A stretch of DNA of 10,313 bases, taken from Candidatus Cloacimonadota bacterium (GTDB taxonomy: Bacteria; Cloacimonadota; Cloacimonadia; Cloacimonadales; JAOZMQ01). Made by a program: the position numbers and the translations under genes. This document shows, piece by piece, positions 1 to 7,266 of the stretch. The first letter of the stretch is position 1; every line of letters starts with the position of its first letter. The stretch covers positions 1-10,313 of the forward strand of contig JAOZMQ010000079.1 of NCBI GenBank assembly GCA_029934195.1, in the 5' to 3' direction. The notes beneath the pieces are model-generated. The model was not told where the DNA came from. It did no database searches and saw only the letters and a list, made by a program, of their open reading frames with translations.

Positions 1-82
1 ATCCTGATTCCGCTTCTCCGATATCTGCATTTAGAATTACAAATAACAAGATAAAACTCAAAATAAATAATACCTTTTTTAT
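1..82 (-). CDS. N-terminal fragment of a secreted or exported protein, runs off the left edge
   Basis: Read on the minus strand from 82 to 1, an open frame encodes Lys-Lys followed by a hydrophobic stretch (VLFILSFILLFVIL) and then N-A-D-I-G-E-A-E, a textbook Sec signal peptide with probable cleavage after Asn-Ala. A GGAGG ribosome site (plus-strand cctcc, 87-91) lies four bases upstream of codon one, which reads ATA, not ATG. An in-frame TAA directly precedes it, so the frame cannot extend further upstream. The only other usual start in this stretch is TTG at 61-59, 25 bases from the GGAGG, which would remove the two lysines. I infer initiation at the ATA, or a G-to-A change or sequence error at position 80. 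The mature protein is outside the window, so no function can be given. Confidence 0.6.
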   Translation of the reverse strand, partial: MKKVLFILSFILLFVILNADIGEAESG

Positions 83-93
83 TTATCCTCCAT
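79..93 (-). other. Four-codon micro-ORF over the ribosome site of the left-edge gene
   Basis: On the minus strand ATG-GAG-GAT-AAA-TAA begins inside the GGAGG ribosome site and ends on a TAA that overlaps the ATA first codon of the exported-protein frame. It could feed terminating ribosomes to the weak start, or be chance. There is no independent ribosome site to show it is translated. Confidence 0.2.
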
Positions 94-627
94 TTTTTTC
101 TAACTAATTTAATCCTTTTTTTTTTGGCAATTGTTTTTTTCTGAATTTCTTTTTTAGGTTCGGAGTTAGCAGTAATAGTTTATCAAAATAAATAATTTCC
201 CAATTAATCTTTCTTCAGGAACTTCTGTTCTTCATGGTTAAAAAATTCTTTTTCGGTCAGATACTATCTTAAATGTAAAATTAGCAGTTGACAATTACAC
301 GTTAAGAGAAATTTTAAAATTGGTGATTTTATAAGTTTTATAACATAAAAAAGAATAGTCGCTGTAAAGAAATAATAGTTACAAATCACCTTTGAATTAT
401 CTGCCTGTTCGAGTACGCACGCTGACAGGTAAATTTCTTCTGTGTTAATAAAATATTGAATCTCCAATGATATTCACAATTTTATTACCCTGAATAAATA
501 CAAAATTCTTTCTCTAATTTGCAAAGCCTATTTCTTAACAGCTCCTTAAAACTTACTGCTGAATAGTTTAAAGATAATATTCCAGCAAGAAGATAAAAAC
601 TGCGAATTTTTAATAATTGAGAACAAG
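83..627. other. 545-base divergent intergenic region
   Basis: This stretch separates the minus-strand exported-protein gene from the plus-strand lptF-type gene, so it should carry promoters for both. It is very AT-rich, with T-runs near 115-125, 134-141 and 151-156. A short GC-rich patch at 402-431 can form an imperfect hairpin. A GATAAT at 573-578 could be a -10 element for the downstream gene, but I see no matching -35. Positions 274-319 and 354-368 resemble pieces of the downstream permease gene (see findings). A 67-codon TTG-started minus-strand frame at 264-467 has no separate ribosome site and an unremarkable composition; I do not call it a gene. Confidence 0.6.
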
Positions 628-1965
628 ATGAAAATTTTAGAAAAGTATATTTTAAGAGAAAATTTTAAACCTTTTGTGGTTTCATTAATTGTAATCACTT
701 TTGTATTTATGTTAGATCATCTTATTGATTTACTGAATATGATAATTGAAAAAAATCTTGGATTACCAATGGTAGGAACTCTATTTGGATTGAGTTTACC
801 ATTTATTCTGGCTTTAGCTATTCCGATGTCAGTATTAACGGCTTCTATAATGTCATTTGGAAGATTAGCAGTTGACAATGAAATAGTCGCCTTTAAATCT
901 TGCGGAATAAACATTTATACTCTTTTACGTCCAACAATAATTGCTTCAATTTTATTGTCCTTTTTTATGATTTACTTTAATAATTCTGTTCTACCAAATT
1001 CTAATCATTTGTTAAAAAATCTTACACGGAAAGCAGCGAGCAGACGACCGGTTACAAACATAAAGTCCGGTATATTTACCACAATGAAAAAATTTACAAT
1101 CTATGTAAAAGAACAATCAAATGATGAATTGCACGGAATTATAATCTATAATAATGAAGACAAAAATCATCCGCAAACAATAACTGCCCAAAGAGGAAAT
1201 ATTGAATTAGCTGATGGTGGAAATAGCTTAAAAGCAATTCTTTATAATGGAGAAATGCATGTTCCAGATCCTAAAGATTCAAACAAATTTCAATTCCGAA
1301 CATTTAAGAAATTTACTTTAAATATTCCTGATCTCGGTTTTGGAAGTACACAAAGAGATTCTAAATACAGAGGGGACAGAGAATTAAGCAGTAAAGCGAT
1401 GCGAGAAAAAATCAAGATAAAACAAACCGATAAAAATGAAGCATCTGATGAATTAATCATCTTAAATAAAACAATTTCAAGATTAAAAAAGATGGAATCT
1501 CTTTCAAAAATTCAATCAAAAGAGCTTAAAAAGAATCTCAATCTTAAAGATATTAAAATCAACAAAATTAAAGATATTGAGAAATGGATTAGAATTTATG
1601 AAGTCGAAATTTACAAAAAATATGCTATTGCATTCGCTTGTATTGTCTTTGTTCTAATTGGTGCACCTGTAGGAATGATGACCAAAACCAGCAGTGTTGG
1701 AATGGCTTTTTCGGTAAGCTCAATCGTCTTTCTCATTTACCACACAACGATTATCGGAGGTGAAGAACTTGCAGATAGAGGAATTGTTTCTCCAATGTTA
1801 GCAATGTGGATCTCAAATATTTTATTGACAATTATTGGGCTGTATCTAATTTATTTGACCGCTAAAGAAAATAAATCTATTGATTTGTTAAAATATATAA
1901 AAACCTCGATATTTAAAATTTTCCATAAGAAAAAAATAAAGGAAGTTAAAAATGATAAATATTAA
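628..1965 (+). CDS. LptF/LptG-family (YjgP/YjgQ) lipopolysaccharide export permease
   Basis: This inner-membrane permease belongs to the family that, as an LptF-LptG pair with the ATPase LptB, extracts lipopolysaccharide from the inner membrane and passes it to the periplasmic bridge. The start MKILEKYILREN is the family's usual N-terminus. Three membrane segments lie near residues 15-36, 48-76 and 100-122, then a periplasmic domain, then three more near 332-352, 357-376 and 393-411. The cytoplasmic turn DNEIVAFKSCGIN and the GAPVGMMTK loop at 345-353 are family marks. At 445 residues it is longer than the usual ~360, mainly through a lysine-rich, probably helical or coiled segment at about 245-330 before the fourth membrane segment, plus a basic tail. 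LptF and LptG cannot be told apart here, and no partner is present. The ribosome site is weak (gagaac). The 3' end overlaps deoC by 14 bases. Confidence 0.93.
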   Translation: MKILEKYILRENFKPFVVSLIVITFVFMLDHLIDLLNMIIEKNLGLPMVGTLFGLSLPFILALAIPMSVLTASIMSFGRLAVDNEIVAFKSCGINIYTLLRPTIIASILLSFFMIYFNNSVLPNSNHLLKNLTRKAASRRPVTNIKSGIFTTMKKFTIYVKEQSNDELHGIIIYNNEDKNHPQTITAQRGNIELADGGNSLKAILYNGEMHVPDPKDSNKFQFRTFKKFTLNIPDLGFGSTQRDSKYRGDRELSSKAMREKIKIKQTDKNEASDELIILNKTISRLKKMESLSKIQSKELKKNLNLKDIKINKIKDIEKWIRIYEVEIYKKYAIAFACIVFVLIGAPVGMMTKTSSVGMAFSVSSIVFLIYHTTIIGGEELADRGIVSPMLAMWISNILLTIIGLYLIYLTAKENKSIDLLKYIKTSIFKIFHKKKIKEVKNDKY

Positions 1966-2734
1966 AAAGATTGCTAAAGATCTATTCAATATTAAAGAAG
2001 AAATACCTTCAAGATCTGGAGGAAAACACGAGATAAGTATTGAATCACTAATTGATCGTTCAAATTATCAAGACCAATTACCAGACCAATTTGAGAACCT
2101 CGAATCATATATTGACCATACAATTTTAAAAGCAGATGCAAGCCAAGATGATATTAAAAAAATATGTCTCGAAGCTGAAAATTACCAATTCAAATCTGTG
2201 TGTGTAAATCCAGCGAATGTAAAATTTGTAAAATCCATTGTCAATTCTACAATTATTTGCAGTGTTATCGGTTTCCCACTCGGAGCCAATGACACTAAAA
2301 TTAAAGTAGCTGAAACATTACTTGCTACCGAACAGGGTGCAAAAGAAATTGATATGGTTATAAATGTCGGATTACTTAAATCACAAAAATTCGATGATGT
2401 CTTTGAAGATATAAGAGCAGTTGCTCAAACTTGTCACGAAAATCAGGCTATCTTGAAAGTAATTATAGAAACTTGTTTATTGACTGAAAAAGAAAAAGTA
2501 ATCGCCTGTCTTCTTTCTAAAAAAGCAGGTGCTGATTTTGTTAAAACTTCTACTGGATTTAATAGCAGTGGAGCAACAGCAAAAGATATAAAATTGATGC
2601 GAGATGTTGTTGGACCAAAAATGGGAGTCAAAGCTTCCGGTGGAGTTCGTACAAAAGAAGACGCTTTGAAAATGCTAAAAGCCGGAGCAAATAGAATTGG
2701 TGCGTCTGCAAGTATTTCAATTGTAGAAAATTAA
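1952..2734 (+). CDS. deoC: Deoxyribose-phosphate aldolase
   Basis: This class I aldolase cleaves 2-deoxy-D-ribose 5-phosphate to acetaldehyde and glyceraldehyde-3-phosphate, the last step of deoxynucleoside breakdown in the cytoplasm. Family motifs appear in order: DHTILKADA (55-63), SVCVNPANV (82-90), SVIGFPLGAN (104-113) and EIDMVINVG (132-140). The Schiff-base lysine is K198 in DFVKTSTGF, and the proton-relay lysine is K227 in GVKASGGVRT. It has 260 residues. The catalytic barrel starts near residue 50, leaving an N-terminal extension of about 50 residues relative to the short ~220-residue form of the family. The ATG at 1952 has a good aaggaag site inside the end of the upstream permease gene, whose stop lies 14 bases into this gene, so translation is likely coupled. 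Thirteen bases separate it from thyA. Confidence 0.96.
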   Translation: MINIKKIAKDLFNIKEEIPSRSGGKHEISIESLIDRSNYQDQLPDQFENLESYIDHTILKADASQDDIKKICLEAENYQFKSVCVNPANVKFVKSIVNSTIICSVIGFPLGANDTKIKVAETLLATEQGAKEIDMVINVGLLKSQKFDDVFEDIRAVAQTCHENQAILKVIIETCLLTEKEKVIACLLSKKAGADFVKTSTGFNSSGATAKDIKLMRDVVGPKMGVKASGGVRTKEDALKMLKAGANRIGASASISIVEN

Positions 2735-2747
2735 GAAGGAAATATAA

Positions 2748-3611
2748 ATGCAAATTTATCACGATATGGTTAATTATGTTCTTCAAAATGGCGTTCGTAA
2801 AGAAAATCGGACAGGAATTGCGACTTTAAGTACTTTTGGATATTTCTATAAAGTTAATCTCAAAGAAGGATACCCGCTTTTGACAACCAAAAAGATGTTT
2901 TTCAAATCTATGGTAAATGAGCTTTTCTGGTATTTGAGTGGTGAAGAACATATTCGAAATTTGCAAAAGAAAACTAAAATTTGGAACGCTTGGTCTGATG
3001 AAAATGGTTTGTTGGAAACTGCTTACGGAAGATTTTGGCGAAGATTTCCTGTTCCGGAGAAAGGTCTCCCTGGAGAAAATTGGAATTCTAAATGGATCTC
3101 AATTGATAAAGATTCCGGACAAAAAGTATTTGACCAAATTCAATTTGTACTGGATACTTTGCGAGAAATCAAAATTAATCCAGTTACGAATAATTTACGC
3201 AGAATGGTCGTTTCCGCTTGGCATCCGGCTAATGCTGCTGAAAGTAAATTGCCACCTTGTCATTATTCTTTCTGTTTCAATGTTACCGGCGATAAACTTA
3301 ATTGTCATTTGACCCAAAGAAGTGGCGATATTGCACTCGGCATTCCTTTTAATCTCGCTTGTTATGCTTTATTGACAACAATGATTGCACGAGAGACTGG
3401 TTTTGAACCCGGCGAATTTGCTCACACAATTATTGATGCTCATATTTATGAAAATCATATAAATGGACTAAAAAAGCAATTACAAAGGAAACCCAAACCT
3501 TTACCTGAAATTATCATAGCCAATAAACCTTTTGATCAGTTGACTGCAAAAGATGTTGTATTGAAAAATTATCAATCTTATGAGAAGATTAATTTTGGAG
3601 TCGCAATATAA
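2748..3611 (+). CDS. thyA: Thymidylate synthase (folate-dependent, ThyA type)
   Basis: ThyA methylates dUMP to dTMP using 5,10-methylene-tetrahydrofolate and releases dihydrofolate. Visible landmarks are the phosphate-binding R21 in ENRTGIATLSTFG, TTKK at 46-49, the catalytic nucleophile C171 in LPPCHYSF, QRSGDIALGIPFN at 190-202 (R191, D194, N202), DAHIYENH at 230-237 (H232, Y234) and the family's conserved C-terminal VAI. It has 287 residues against 264 in E. coli. Most of the extra length lies at about 100-128 in the small variable domain, where other family members also carry insertions. The start at 2748 follows an aaggaa site. The stop overlaps the folA start in TAATG, so ThyA and the enzyme that recycles its dihydrofolate are translationally coupled. 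Nothing catalytic appears to be missing. Confidence 0.97.
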   Translation: MQIYHDMVNYVLQNGVRKENRTGIATLSTFGYFYKVNLKEGYPLLTTKKMFFKSMVNELFWYLSGEEHIRNLQKKTKIWNAWSDENGLLETAYGRFWRRFPVPEKGLPGENWNSKWISIDKDSGQKVFDQIQFVLDTLREIKINPVTNNLRRMVVSAWHPANAAESKLPPCHYSFCFNVTGDKLNCHLTQRSGDIALGIPFNLACYALLTTMIARETGFEPGEFAHTIIDAHIYENHINGLKKQLQRKPKPLPEIIIANKPFDQLTAKDVVLKNYQSYEKINFGVAI

Positions 3612-4075
3612 TGAAAAAGATGATTATTGTCGCAATGACTAAAAATCGAGTAATCGGATTAAAAAATAATCTGCCTTGGCATATCAGTGAAGACTTAAAA
3701 TTATTCAAAAGAATGACAACCGGAAATACGATAATTATGGGAAAAAACACATACAATTCCATTGGTAAACCTCTTCCACATCGAACAAATATTGTGATAA
3801 GTTCTCAAATGATTTCCAATAAAAAAATCCATGTTTTCAAATCTCTTACCAAAGCTATTGAGTTTGCTGATAATTTACAAAACGATATTTTTTTTATTGG
3901 TGGTGCAAAATTATATGAATCCGCAATTCAATATGCTGATTATCTTTCAATTTCATGGATTAAGGAAAATTTTACAGGAGATCTTTTGTTTCCTGAAATT
4001 AATCTTAATGAATGGAAAATCATCAAAGAGACAGATTATCGGGATTTTATTCATATCATTTATAAAAAAAATTAG
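3611..4075 (+). CDS. folA: Dihydrofolate reductase
   Basis: FolA reduces dihydrofolate to tetrahydrofolate with NADPH, restoring the cofactor oxidised by ThyA. The 154-residue length is typical for bacterial enzymes. Key elements are N-terminal IIVAMTKNRVIG, LPWHISEDLKLFK at 21-33 with the active-site acid aligned to D28, the NADPH-contacting TGNTIIMGKNTYNSIG at 37-52, PLPHRTNIVIS, and IFFIGGAKLYESAI at 93-106 containing the paired glycines. The ATG overlaps the thyA stop by one base, and no separate strong ribosome site is visible, which supports translational coupling. The gene ends in TAG, 15 bases before the response regulator gene. The coupled thyA-folA order is common across bacteria, and the identification is firm. 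Confidence 0.96.
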   Translation: MKKMIIVAMTKNRVIGLKNNLPWHISEDLKLFKRMTTGNTIIMGKNTYNSIGKPLPHRTNIVISSQMISNKKIHVFKSLTKAIEFADNLQNDIFFIGGAKLYESAIQYADYLSISWIKENFTGDLLFPEINLNEWKIIKETDYRDFIHIIYKKN

Positions 4076-4090
4076 AGTAGGGAATATAAT

Positions 4091-5032
4091 ATGAGCAAGA
4101 AAATAATTCTAATTACAGATGACACAGCAATGAATAGAAAGATTATCATTTCAATTCTTGGAACAAAAGATTACCGTTTTATTGAAGCAGAAAACGGCAA
4201 ACAAGCAGTTGATATTTCTGCTAATCAAAAAATTGATTTAATATTATTAGATTGTAATATGCCAATTATGGACGGTTTCCAAGCTTGTAAAATCATTAAA
4301 AGAAGAGATGAAGGTTTTACACCTATAATTTTTATAACATCTAATGCCCATAAAGAACATACAAAAAAGATCATTGATGCAGGTGCAGACGATATTGTTC
4401 GTAAACCATTTAATGATAATCTTTTAAAAAATAGAGTTTCAAATTATTCAAAATTGAAAAATTTTTATGATTATATTTCCAATATTGATAATAAAAAGAA
4501 ATCTTCTATGGATGGAGCTCAAGCTGATGAAAAAAAATCAGAGATTAAAACAGAAGTAAATAGACCAAAACCTTCTCCAAAAGAAGAGCCAAAAAAAATT
4601 GAGCAACCTATTCCAGTTATAAATAAAGAAGATTCAAAAGAAATGAAAAAATTAAAAGCAGCTCAAGAAGCTCTCGATATTATGGCTCAAGGATTTCAGG
4701 TTATAAATAAAGATGGATTAGTTACTTATGAGAATAATTCTGCTATTAAATTATTAGGAGCTGTAAAAAATTCAAATATAAATAAATTTTATAATAGTGG
4801 AAAATTTAAAATGGATAAGCCACAAAAGTTTAATTTTTTGGATTTGAACAACGGTGAAGAGTTTCAAATAAATACACAATTTGGAGATAAAATATTACTA
4901 ACTAAATTACCGACTCTTAACAATAAGAATCAGTTAAGTGCTATTTTGATAACGAAACTTGGTCATAATACAAAAATTCAAAAAGCTAATCATAAACAAT
5001 TAAATCACTTCCTAAATATTTTTAAAAAATAA
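4091..5032 (+). CDS. Orphan response regulator: receiver domain, charged linker, PAS-like C-terminal domain
   Basis: Residues 1-125 form a CheY-like receiver: acidic pair D10-D11 in ITDDTAMNR, phosphoacceptor D54 in LLDCNMPIMDG, switch residue T83 in FITSNA, and K105 in VRKPF. All conserved phosphorylation residues are present, so it should be phosphorylated by a histidine kinase. Residues about 131-186 are a low-complexity linker rich in Lys, Glu and Pro. Residues about 187-292 begin with a helix (KKLKAAQEALDIMAQ) followed by GFQVINKDGLVTYENNSAIKLLG, a PAS-like opening, and end with a strand near LSAILITKLG. I see no DNA-binding helix-turn-helix, GGDEF, EAL, HD-GYP or kinase motif, so output is probably through protein contact. 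No kinase gene is nearby. Its 15-base and 58-base gaps to folA and tpiA place it in the housekeeping array. Its target is unknown. Confidence 0.85.
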   Translation: MSKKIILITDDTAMNRKIIISILGTKDYRFIEAENGKQAVDISANQKIDLILLDCNMPIMDGFQACKIIKRRDEGFTPIIFITSNAHKEHTKKIIDAGADDIVRKPFNDNLLKNRVSNYSKLKNFYDYISNIDNKKKSSMDGAQADEKKSEIKTEVNRPKPSPKEEPKKIEQPIPVINKEDSKEMKKLKAAQEALDIMAQGFQVINKDGLVTYENNSAIKLLGAVKNSNINKFYNSGKFKMDKPQKFNFLDLNNGEEFQINTQFGDKILLTKLPTLNNKNQLSAILITKLGHNTKIQKANHKQLNHFLNIFKK

Positions 5033-5090
5033 TTTATTTATACAAATCATATTCAAAACAACTACAAACAAATTAATAAGGAGAATAAAT

Positions 5091-5870
5091 ATGAGAAGAT
5101 ATGTAATTGCCGGAAATTGGAAAATGAATAAAACCTTTACAGAAGCTGATGACTTTATTTCAGATATTTCAGAGTTCATTGATGATAATGAAGAATTTAT
5201 GGATGATGTTGAAGTCCTTATCTTTCCACCTTCACTTTATCTTGAATTAGCTACAGATTATACAGATTCAACAGAAATTTTTATTGGAGCTCAAGATGTT
5301 AGTTCTCATGAATCCGGAGCATATACAGGTGAAATTTCAGCTGAAATGTTGAACTCTATGGAGACATTATTTTGTCTTGTTGGACATTCGGAAAGAAGAA
5401 AATATCATTATGAAACAGATGAAATGGTTAATGCAAAAGTTAAGCAACTTCTAAAAAATTCTATTTCTCCGATTATTTGTATCGGTGAAACTGAAAAAGA
5501 ACGAGCAGAGAATAAAACAGATGAGGTTATCCTTAAACAATTAAAAGGTGCTTTTGAGGGAATAGATTTTGATGAAGATACAGATATTTATCTCGCTTAT
5601 GAACCAGTTTGGGCAATTGGAACAGGAAAAACTGCAACTCCACAAATGGCTCAAGAAGTACACGCATTAATCCGGAAGTGGATCAAAGAAAGATTTAATG
5701 AAAAGATTTCTAATGATATGCCAATTCTTTACGGTGGAAGTGTAAAACCGGAAAACATTAAAATCCTTCTTGAGCAAGAAGATATTGACGGTGCTTTAAT
5801 CGGTGGAGCTTCTCTGATTACAGAAAAATTTAAAGCTATGATAACAACAGCAATTGAATTAAAAAAGTAA
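5091..5870 (+). CDS. tpiA: Triosephosphate isomerase
   Basis: TpiA interconverts glyceraldehyde-3-phosphate and dihydroxyacetone phosphate in glycolysis and gluconeogenesis. All catalytic residues are visible: N9 and K11 in AGNWKMN, H99 in VGHSERR, and E171 in YEPVWAIGTGK, the hinge of the phosphate-closing loop. The phosphate-binding loops GGSV (215-218) and IGGASL (237-242) are also present. The 259-residue length is normal, although the N-terminal third is strongly acidic (DDNEEFMDD at 31-39). The start follows a strong aaggag site. It sits 58 bases after the response regulator gene, with no terminator in the gap, and 9 bases before serS. Through glyceraldehyde-3-phosphate it is chemically linked to DeoC in the same gene run. 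Confidence 0.97.
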   Translation: MRRYVIAGNWKMNKTFTEADDFISDISEFIDDNEEFMDDVEVLIFPPSLYLELATDYTDSTEIFIGAQDVSSHESGAYTGEISAEMLNSMETLFCLVGHSERRKYHYETDEMVNAKVKQLLKNSISPIICIGETEKERAENKTDEVILKQLKGAFEGIDFDEDTDIYLAYEPVWAIGTGKTATPQMAQEVHALIRKWIKERFNEKISNDMPILYGGSVKPENIKILLEQEDIDGALIGGASLITEKFKAMITTAIELKK

Positions 5871-5879
5871 GAGGTAATT

Positions 5880-7151
5880 ATGCTTGATATTAAATTCATC
5901 AGAGAAAATCCAGACATTGTAAAAATAGCTATCAATAATAAAAATGAAAAAAGTAATATTGATAAACTACTTGAACTTGATGAATTAAAAAGAACAAAAC
6001 AATTTGAATATGATAATTTACGTTCTGAACAAAATAAAGTTTCCAAACAGATTGGAAAATTGAAAAAAGAAAAGAAAGATGCTTCTGAAATTCTCTCACA
6101 AATGAAAGAAATTGCAAACAAAGTCAAAGACTTATCTACAGAAATTTCTTATCTCGGCGACCAACTTCTTGCATTAATCTTGCGAGTTCCTAATATTCCG
6201 GATTCTGATGTTCCAATTGGTAAAGATGAATCTCTAAATGAATTTTATCGTGAATCAGGAGTAAAAAAGAAATTTACTTTTGCATTGAAGGATCAAACTC
6301 AACTTCTTGAAATAAATAAACTCGTTGATTTTAAGCGAGGAGTAAAAATTGCCGGAAGTAATTTCCCTATTTTTGTCGGAAAAGGTGCTTTATTGGAAAG
6401 AGCTTTGATTAATTTTATGTTAGATTTTCATATTACAAAACATAATTATTCTGAAATGAAAGTACCTTTTATCGTTAATAGAAAAACAATGACCGGAACC
6501 GGACAACTGCCTAAACTTGAAAATGATATGTATCATATTGAACAAGAGGATCTTTTTTTGATTCCAACAGCGGAAGTTCCTGTCACAAATTTCTTTGCTG
6601 ATGAAATTCTTCTCGAAAAAGACCTGCCTTATAAATTTACATCCTATACTCCAAGTTTCAGGCGTGAAGCCGGTTCTTATGGAAAAGACACAAAAGGTTT
6701 ACAAAGGCTTCATCAATTTAACAAAGTGGAAATGGTGAGATTTGTAAAACCCGAAGATTCTGATACAGCTTTGATGGAAATGATTCAAGAAGCAGGTGAT
6801 ATTCTCGAAGCTCTCGGCTTACATTATCGTGTAGTTAAATTGTGTACAGGTGATACAAGTTTCGCCTCTGCAAAGACTTATGATCTTGAAGTTTGGGCAC
6901 CGGGAACAAATCGTTATCTTGAAGTTTCATCTGTTAGTAATTTCAGAGATTTTCAAGCAAGAAGAGCTTCAATTCGTTTCCGTGATCATAATGGTAAAGT
7001 TCAGTTTGTTCATACATTGAATGGCTCTGGATTGGCTACACCGCGTACATTTATTGCCTTAATTGAGCAATATCAAAACGAAGACGGCTCTATTACAATT
7101 CCGGAAATTCTTCGACCTTATCTTCAAGGTTTGGAAAAGATTTCTATATAA
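5880..7151 (+). CDS. serS: Seryl-tRNA synthetase
   Basis: This class II synthetase charges tRNA-Ser (and tRNA-Sec where present) with serine. Residues 1-110 form the N-terminal tRNA-binding arm, with a long Lys/Glu-rich antiparallel coiled coil at about 28-100. The catalytic domain shows TMTGTGQLPK at 203-212, LIPTAEVPVTN at 227-237 carrying the serine-recognising TAE, motif 2 in SFRREAGSYGKDTKGLQRLHQF at 259-280, CTGDTSFASAKTYDLEVW at 322-339, EVSSVSNFRDFQARR at 348-362 and motif 3 in NGSGLATPRT at 381-390. The usual Cys in SSCSN is Val here, which I regard as a neutral change. Length (423) is normal. A gaggt site precedes the ATG by a few bases, and tpiA ends only 9 bases upstream. It is probably the last gene of the run, as a long hairpin follows. 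Confidence 0.97.
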   Translation: MLDIKFIRENPDIVKIAINNKNEKSNIDKLLELDELKRTKQFEYDNLRSEQNKVSKQIGKLKKEKKDASEILSQMKEIANKVKDLSTEISYLGDQLLALILRVPNIPDSDVPIGKDESLNEFYRESGVKKKFTFALKDQTQLLEINKLVDFKRGVKIAGSNFPIFVGKGALLERALINFMLDFHITKHNYSEMKVPFIVNRKTMTGTGQLPKLENDMYHIEQEDLFLIPTAEVPVTNFFADEILLEKDLPYKFTSYTPSFRREAGSYGKDTKGLQRLHQFNKVEMVRFVKPEDSDTALMEMIQEAGDILEALGLHYRVVKLCTGDTSFASAKTYDLEVWAPGTNRYLEVSSVSNFRDFQARRASIRFRDHNGKVQFVHTLNGSGLATPRTFIALIEQYQNEDGSITIPEILRPYLQGLEKISI

Positions 7152-7158
7152 ATCACAC

Positions 7159-7190
7159 TGCGAGGTTCAGGTTCTATTCTGAACTTCGCA
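7159..7190 (+). terminator. 12-bp hairpin after serS, no U-tract; terminator or mRNA 3'-end stabiliser
   Basis: Positions 7159-7170 pair with 7179-7190 over 12 consecutive base pairs (one G-U) around an 8-base loop, starting 7 bases after the serS stop. The downstream sequence is atgtatcaaaa with no run of T, and the complementary strand also lacks one. It is therefore not a standard intrinsic terminator. It may be a processing or stability hairpin, a weak terminator, or part of a Rho-type ending. Confidence 0.55.
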
Positions 7191-7266
7191 ATGTATCAAA
7201 AAAAATCGAATTTAAATATATTAAAATCCTAAACAACTCAACTTGATATTTTAATGGAGAGACAAA

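Noticed and set aside
197..240. Short inverted repeat aggaac/gttctt as a terminator
   Set aside because: Only six pairs, no T-run directly after it on either strand, and no gene end beside it.
288..293. Perfect TTGACA as a -35 box for the lptF-type gene
   Set aside because: No acceptable -10 lies 16-18 bases downstream, it is over 300 bases from the gene, and the same TTGACA occurs in the matching stretch inside the permease coding region.
264..467. 67-codon minus-strand open frame upstream of the permease gene
   Set aside because: It starts at TTG, has no separate ribosome site, lies in very AT-rich DNA and shows no recognisable domain. Part of it is antisense to the lptF-like fragments.
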